Shown here one piece after another: positions 58,961 to 64,000 of a stretch of 64,000 bases of DNA; position 1 is the first letter of the stretch; each line of letters opens with the position of its first letter. Made by a program: the position numbers and the translations under genes. Under the pieces are notes generated by a model. It was not told where the DNA came from. It worked only from the letters and a program-made list of their open reading frames with translations, and did no database searches. Origin of the DNA: Osedax fenrisi (Eukaryota; Annelida; Polychaeta; Sabellida; Siboglinidae); assembly GCA_964019155.1 (NCBI GenBank), contig CAXHSG010000162.1, positions 564,001 to 628,000 on the forward strand. Direction: 5' to 3'.

Positions 58961-61920
58961 TTATGTTTTATTACTTATTACTTAATACGTTTTATTACTT
59001 ATTACTTATTACGTTTTATTACTTATTAATAAAACGTAATAATTACGTTTTATTACTTATTACGTTTTATTACTTATTTAGTTTTATTACTTATTACGTT
59101 TTATTACTTATTACGTTTTGTTACTTATTACGTTTTATTACTTATTACGTTTTATTACTTATTTAGTTTTATTCCTTATTACGTTTTATTACTTATTACG
59201 TTTTATTACTTATTACTTATTACTTATTACGTTTTATTACTTATTACTTATTACGTTTTATTACTTATTACGTTGTATTACTTATTACGTTTTATTACTT
59301 ATTACGTTTTATTACTTATTACGTTTTATTACTTATTACGTTTTATTACTTATTACGTTTTATTACTTATTACTTATTACGTTTTATTACTTATTACTTA
59401 TTACTTATTACGTTTTATTACTTATTAGGTTTTATTACTTATTACGTTTTATTACTTATTACTTATTACTTATTACTTATTACGTTTTTTTACTTATTAC
59501 TTATTACGTTTTATTACTTATTAATAAAACGTAATAATTATGTTTTATTATTTATTACGTTTTATTACTTATTACGTTTTATTACTTATTACTTATTACG
59601 TTTTATTACTTATTGCGTTTTATTACTTATTGCGTTTTATTACTTATTACGTTTTATTACTTATTACTTATTACATTTTATTACTTATTACGTTTTATTA
59701 CTTATTACGTTTTATTACTTATTACGTTTTATTACTTATTACGTTTTATTACTTATTACTTATTACGTTTTATTACTTATTACGTTTTATTACTTATTAC
59801 GTTTTATTACTTATTACGTTTTATTACTTATTACGTTTTATTACTTATTACTTATTACGTTTTATTACTTATTACTTATTACTTATTACGTTTTATTACT
59901 TATTACTTATTACGTTTTATTACTTATTACGTTTTATTACTTATTACGTTTTATTACTTATTTAGTTTTATTACTTATTACGTTTTATTACTTATTACGT
60001 TTTATTACTTATTACGTTTTATTACTTATTACTTATTACGTTTTATTACTTATTACTTATTACTTATTACGTTTTATTACTTATTACTTATTACGTTTTA
60101 TTACTTATTACGTTTTATTACTTATTACGTTTTATTACTTATTATGTTTTATTACTTATTAATAAAACGTAATAATTACGTTTTATTACTTATTACGTTT
60201 TATTACTTATTACTTATTACTTATTACGTTTTATTACTTATTACGTTTTATTACTTATTACTTATTACGTTTTATTACTTATTACTTATTACGTTTTATT
60301 ACTTATTACTTATTACTTATTACGTTTTATTACGTTTTATTACTTATTACGTTTTATTACTTATTAATAAAACGTAATAATTACGTTTTATTACTTATTA
60401 CGTTTTATTACTTATTACGTTTTATTACTTATTAGGTTTTATTACTTATTGCGTTTTATTAATTATTACGTTTTATTACGTATTACGTTTTATTACGTTT
60501 TATTACTTATTACGTTTTATTACTTATTAAATTTTATTACTTATTACGTTTTATTACTTATTACGTTTTATTACTTATTACTTATTACGTTTTATTACTT
60601 ATTACTTATTACGTTTTATTACTTATTACTTATTACTTATTACTTATTACTTATTACGTTTTATTACTTATTACTTATTACGTTTTATTACTTATTACTT
60701 ATTACGTTTTATTACTTATTACGTTTTATTACTTATTACTTATTACTTATTACATTTTATTACTTATTACTTATTACGTTTTATTACTTATTACTTATTA
60801 CTTATTACTTATTACGTTTTTTTACTTATTACTTATTACGTTTTATTACTTATTACTTATTACGTTTTATTACTTATTACGTTTTATTACTTATTAATAA
60901 AACGTAATAATTATGTTTTATTACTTATTACGTTTTATTACTTATTACGTTTTATTACTTATTACGTTTTATTACTTATTACTTATTACGTTTTATTACT
61001 TATTACTTATTACTTATTACTTATTACGTTTTTTTACTTATTACTTATTACGTTTTATTATTTATTACGTTTTATTACTTATTAATAAAACGTAATAATT
61101 ATGTTTTATTATTTATTACGTTTTATTACTTATTACGTTTTATTACTTATTACTTATTACGTTTTATTACTTATTACGTTTTATTACTTATTGCGTTTTA
61201 TTACTTATTGCGTTTTATTACTTCTTACGTTTTATTACTTATTACTTATTACATTTTATTACTTATTACGTTTTATTACTTATTACGTTTTATTACTTAT
61301 TACGTTTTATTACTTATTACTTATTACATTTTATTACTTATTACGTTTTATTACTTATTACGTTTTATTACTTATTACGTTTTATTACTTATTACTTATT
61401 ACGTTTTATTACTTATTACGTGATATTACTTATTACGTTTTATTACTTATTTAGTTTTATTACTTATTACGTTTTATTACTTATTACGTTTTATTACTTA
61501 TTACGTTTTATTACTTATTACTTATTACGTTTTATTACTTATTACTTATTACTTATTACGTTTTATTACTTATTACTTATTACATTTTATTACTTATTAC
61601 GTTTTATTACTTATTACGTTTTATTACTTATTATGTTTTATTACTTATTAATAAAACGTAATAATTACGTTTTATTACTTATTACGTTTTATTACTTATT
61701 ACTTATTACGTTTTATTACTTATTACTTATTACTTATTACGTTTTATTACTTATTACTTATTACGTTTTATTACTTATTACTTATTACGTTTTATTACTT
61801 ATTACGTTTTATTACTTATTACGTTTTATTACTTATTACTTATTACTTATTACTTATTACGTTTTATTACTTATTACTTAATACGTTTTATTACTTATTA
61901 CTTATTACGTTTTATTACTT
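58960..61920 (+). repeat. Domain C-type modules between two domain D copies
   Basis: From 58,963 the sequence returns to domain C order: CTTAATACG, an inverted block at 59028, ACGTTTTGTT, ACGTTGTATT, AGG, an inverted block at 59523, double GCG, an inverted block at 60161, the abutting-10-mer module at 60434, and inverted blocks at 60896, 61084 and 61650. The 341-bp segment is present once, not twice, so this copy either predates that duplication or lost one half. ACGTGATATT near 61,419 is a unique spelling. Confidence 0.75.
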
Positions 61921-62019
61921 ATTAAGTTTTATTACTTATTACTTATTACTTATTACTTATTACGTTTTATTACTTATTACTTATTACGTTTTATTACTTA
62001 TTACGTTTTATTACTTATT

Positions 62020-64000
62020 AATAAAACGTAATAATTACGTTTTATTACTTATTACGTTTTATTACTTATTACTTATTACGTTTTATTACTTATTACGTTT
62101 TATTACTTATTACTTATTACGTTTTATTACTTATTACGTTTTATTACTTATTAAGTTTTATTACTTATTACGTTTTATTACTTATTACGTTTTATTACTT
62201 ATTACGTTTTATTACTTATTAATAAAACGTAATAATTACGTTTTATTACTTATTACGTTTTATTACTTATTACGTTTTATTACTTATTACGTTTTATTAC
62301 TTATTACGTTTTATTACTTATTACTTATTACGTTTTATTACTTATTACTTATTACTTATTACGTTTTATTACTTATTACTTATTACGTTTTATTACTTAT
62401 TACGTTTTATTACTTATTACGTTTTATTACTTAATACGTTTTATTACTTATTTAGTTTTATTACTTATTACGTTTTATTACTTATTACGTTTTATTACTT
62501 ATTACTTATTACGTTTTATTACTTATTACTTATTACGTTTTATTACTTATTACTTATTACGTTTTATTACTTATTACGTTTTATTACTTATTAATAAAAC
62601 GTAATAATTACGTTTTATTACTTATTACGTTTTATTACTTATTACGTTTTATTACTTATTACGTTTTATTACTTATTACATTTTATTACTTATTACTTAT
62701 TACGTTTTATTACTTATTACTTATTACGTTTTATTACTTATTACGTTTTATTACTTATTACGTTTTATTACTTAATACGTTTTATTACTTATTTAGTTTT
62801 ATTACTTATTACGTTTTATTACTTATTACGTTTTATTACTTATTACGTTTTATTACTTATTAGGTTTTATTACTTATTACGTTTTATTACTTATTACGTT
62901 TTATTACTTATTACGTTTTATTACTTATTACATTTTATTACTTATTACATTTTATTACTTATTACTTATTACGTTTTATTACTTATTACTTATTACGTTT
63001 TATTACTTATTACTTATTACGTTTTATTACTTATTACCTTTTATTACTTATTACGTTTTATTACTTATTAGGTTTTATTACTTATTACGTTTTATTACTT
63101 AATACGTTTTATTACTTATTTAGTTTTATTACTTATTACGTTTTATTACTTATTACGTTTTATTACTTATTACTTATTACGTTTTATTACTTATTACGTT
63201 TTATTACTTATTAAGTTTTATTAATTATTACGTTTTATTACTTATTACGTTTTATTACTTATTACGTTTTATTACTTATTAGGTTTTATTACTTATTACG
63301 TTTTATTACTTATTACGTTTTATTACTTATTACTTAATACGTTTTATTACTTATTACTTATTACGTTTTATTACTTATTACTTATTACGTTTTATTGCTT
63401 ATTACTTATTACGTTTTATTACTTATTACTTATTACGTTTTATTACTTATTACTTATTACGTTTTATTACTTATTACGTTTTATTACTTATTACATTTTA
63501 TTACTTATTAATAAAACGTAATAATTACGTTTTATTACTTATTACGTTTTATTACTTATTACGTTTTATTACTTATTACTTATTACGTTTTATTACTTAT
63601 TACGTTGTATTACTTATTACTTATTACGTTTTATTACTTATTACGTTTTATTACTTATTAAGTTTTATTACTTATTACGTTTTATTACTTATTAATAAAA
63701 CTTAATAATTACGTTTTATTACTTATTACGTTTTATTACTTATTACGTTTTATTACTTATTACTTATTACGTTTTATTACTTATTACTTATTACTTATTA
63801 CTTATTACGTTTTATTACTTATTACTTATTACGTTTTATTACTTATTACGTTTTATTACTTATTAATAAAACGTAATAATTACGTTTTATTACTTATTAC
63901 GTTTTATTACTTATTACGTTTTATTACTTATTACGTTTTATTACTTATTACTTATTACGTTTTATTACTTATTACTTATAACGTTTTATTACTTATTACG
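62020..64000 (+). repeat. Domain D divergent subfamily, second copy (cut by window end)
   Basis: It matches 56810 onward. Inverted blocks 62221, 62593, 63510 and 63694 pair with 56810, 57165, 58191 and 58375, at offsets of 5,411, 5,428, 5,319 and 5,319 bp. ACCTTTTATT at 63036 pairs with 57615 (5,421 bp), and AATAAAACTTAATAATT occurs only at 58375 and 63694. The array continues past the right edge. Confidence 0.78.

Larger units (their letters stand above)
56810..63881 (-). repeat. Inverted 17-mers of domain D and intervening modules
   Basis: Starts: 56810, 57165, 58191, 58375, 58556, 59028, 59523, 60161, 60366, 60896, 61084, 61650, 62020, 62221, 62593, 63510, 63694, 63865. Blocks 58375 and 63694 read AATAAAACTT in the first ten bases, the reverse complement of the AAGTTTTATT variant rather than of the standard 10-mer. 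Confidence 0.92.
1..64000. repeat. Composite 10-bp + 7-bp satellite array filling the whole window
   Basis: Every part of the window parses into a 10-mer ACGTTTTATT followed by n copies of a 7-mer ACTTATT. n = 1 gives the dominant 17-mer and n = 2 the 24-mer; n = 3, 4 and 5 are common, n = 0, 6 and 7 rare. From unit composition the + strand is about 58% T, 24% A, 12% C and 6% G, a very strong T-over-A and C-over-G skew. Variants are mostly single substitutions at fixed places: ACG to ATG, ACA, GCG, AGG or AAG; TAGTTTTATT; ACGTTTTTTT; ATTTATT; AATTATT. Seen directly: no unique DNA, no tRNA or rRNA, no transposon ends. Inference: eukaryotic satellite or heterochromatin. The family is not recognised and function is unknown; the array may be structural or inert. 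Confidence 0.97.

Noticed and set aside
122..63881. Rho-independent terminators or transposon terminal inverted repeats at the palindromes
   Set aside because: Stems are AT-rich with only two or three G-C pairs, without the GC-rich stem plus U tract of a terminator; no transposase or target-site pattern; they repeat at higher-order intervals as part of the satellite.
1..64000. CRISPR array
   Set aside because: There are regular repeats but no unique spacers: what lies between any chosen repeats is the same satellite. No cas genes.
1..64000. Telomeric repeat because of TTAGG and TTATTAGG strings
   Set aside because: TTAGG occurs only as isolated ACG-to-AGG variants, never in tandem, and the unit length and composition do not fit telomere arrays.
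1..64000. Yeast-type replication origin (ARS consensus) matches in T-rich units
   Set aside because: The unit TTTTATTACTT differs from the 11-bp consensus at a key position and every unit would count as a site; no basis to call an origin.
1..64000. Whole window as an assembly or sequencing artefact
   Set aside because: Shared private variants, in-phase duplications of many different lengths and ordered landmarks over kilobases are hard to get from error. Exact copy numbers could still be collapsed or expanded by assembly; ultra-long reads would decide.

Overview
The whole 64 kb is one uninterrupted block of AT-rich satellite DNA. I find no gene, RNA gene, mobile element or unique sequence in it. 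The array is built from two blocks read on the + strand: a 10-mer ACGTTTTATT and a 7-mer ACTTATT. Each 10-mer is followed by n copies of the 7-mer, usually n = 1 or 2, often 3 to 5, with extremes of 0 and 7. The dominant unit is therefore the 17-mer ACGTTTTATTACTTATT. A third element breaks the polarity: an inverted 17-mer, AATAAAACGTAATAATT, which I count by eye about 147 times, or about one per 435 bp. Its first ten bases are the reverse complement of the 10-mer, so each copy makes strong hairpins with its neighbours.

Organism. Tens of kilobases of short-unit satellite with nested higher-order repeats, and base changes at the single CpG of the unit that often read CG to TG or CG to CA, suggest a eukaryotic heterochromatic array (pericentromeric, centromeric, subtelomeric or B-chromosome-like). 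I do not recognise the satellite family and cannot name a species.

Layout, using inverted 17-mers and rare point variants as landmarks. (A) 1 to about 12.4 kb: a higher-order repeat of about 3.35-3.6 kb, present about 3.5 times (landmarks 2055, 5664, 9023, 12374). (B) about 12.8 to 35.5 kb: the same modules in reshuffled order, with local tandem duplications of 813, 1,599 and about 1,260-1,310 bp. A 105-bp module containing two directly abutting 10-mers first appears here, at 13.83 kb. (C) 35.5 to 56.3 kb: a higher-order repeat with copies of 4,843, 3,913, 4,593 and about 5,809 bp, four of them carrying a 341-bp tandem duplication, followed by further 1,518- and 1,599-bp duplications. (D) about 56.8 to 64 kb: a divergent subfamily at 56.8-58.9 and again at 62.0-64.0 kb, separated by C-type modules, giving a period of about 5.2-5.4 kb.

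Coding potential. The direct units contain no TAA, TAG or TGA in any + frame, so long + strand open frames (up to about 2.2 kb) arise automatically. They encode one Leu/Tyr/Ile/Thr-rich 17-residue cycle, and they end only where an inverted unit or a point variant introduces a stop. The minus strand is full of stops. I treat all these frames as by-products of the repeat and annotate no CDS. The interest of the window lies in its repeat grammar, hairpin punctuation and nested amplification history.
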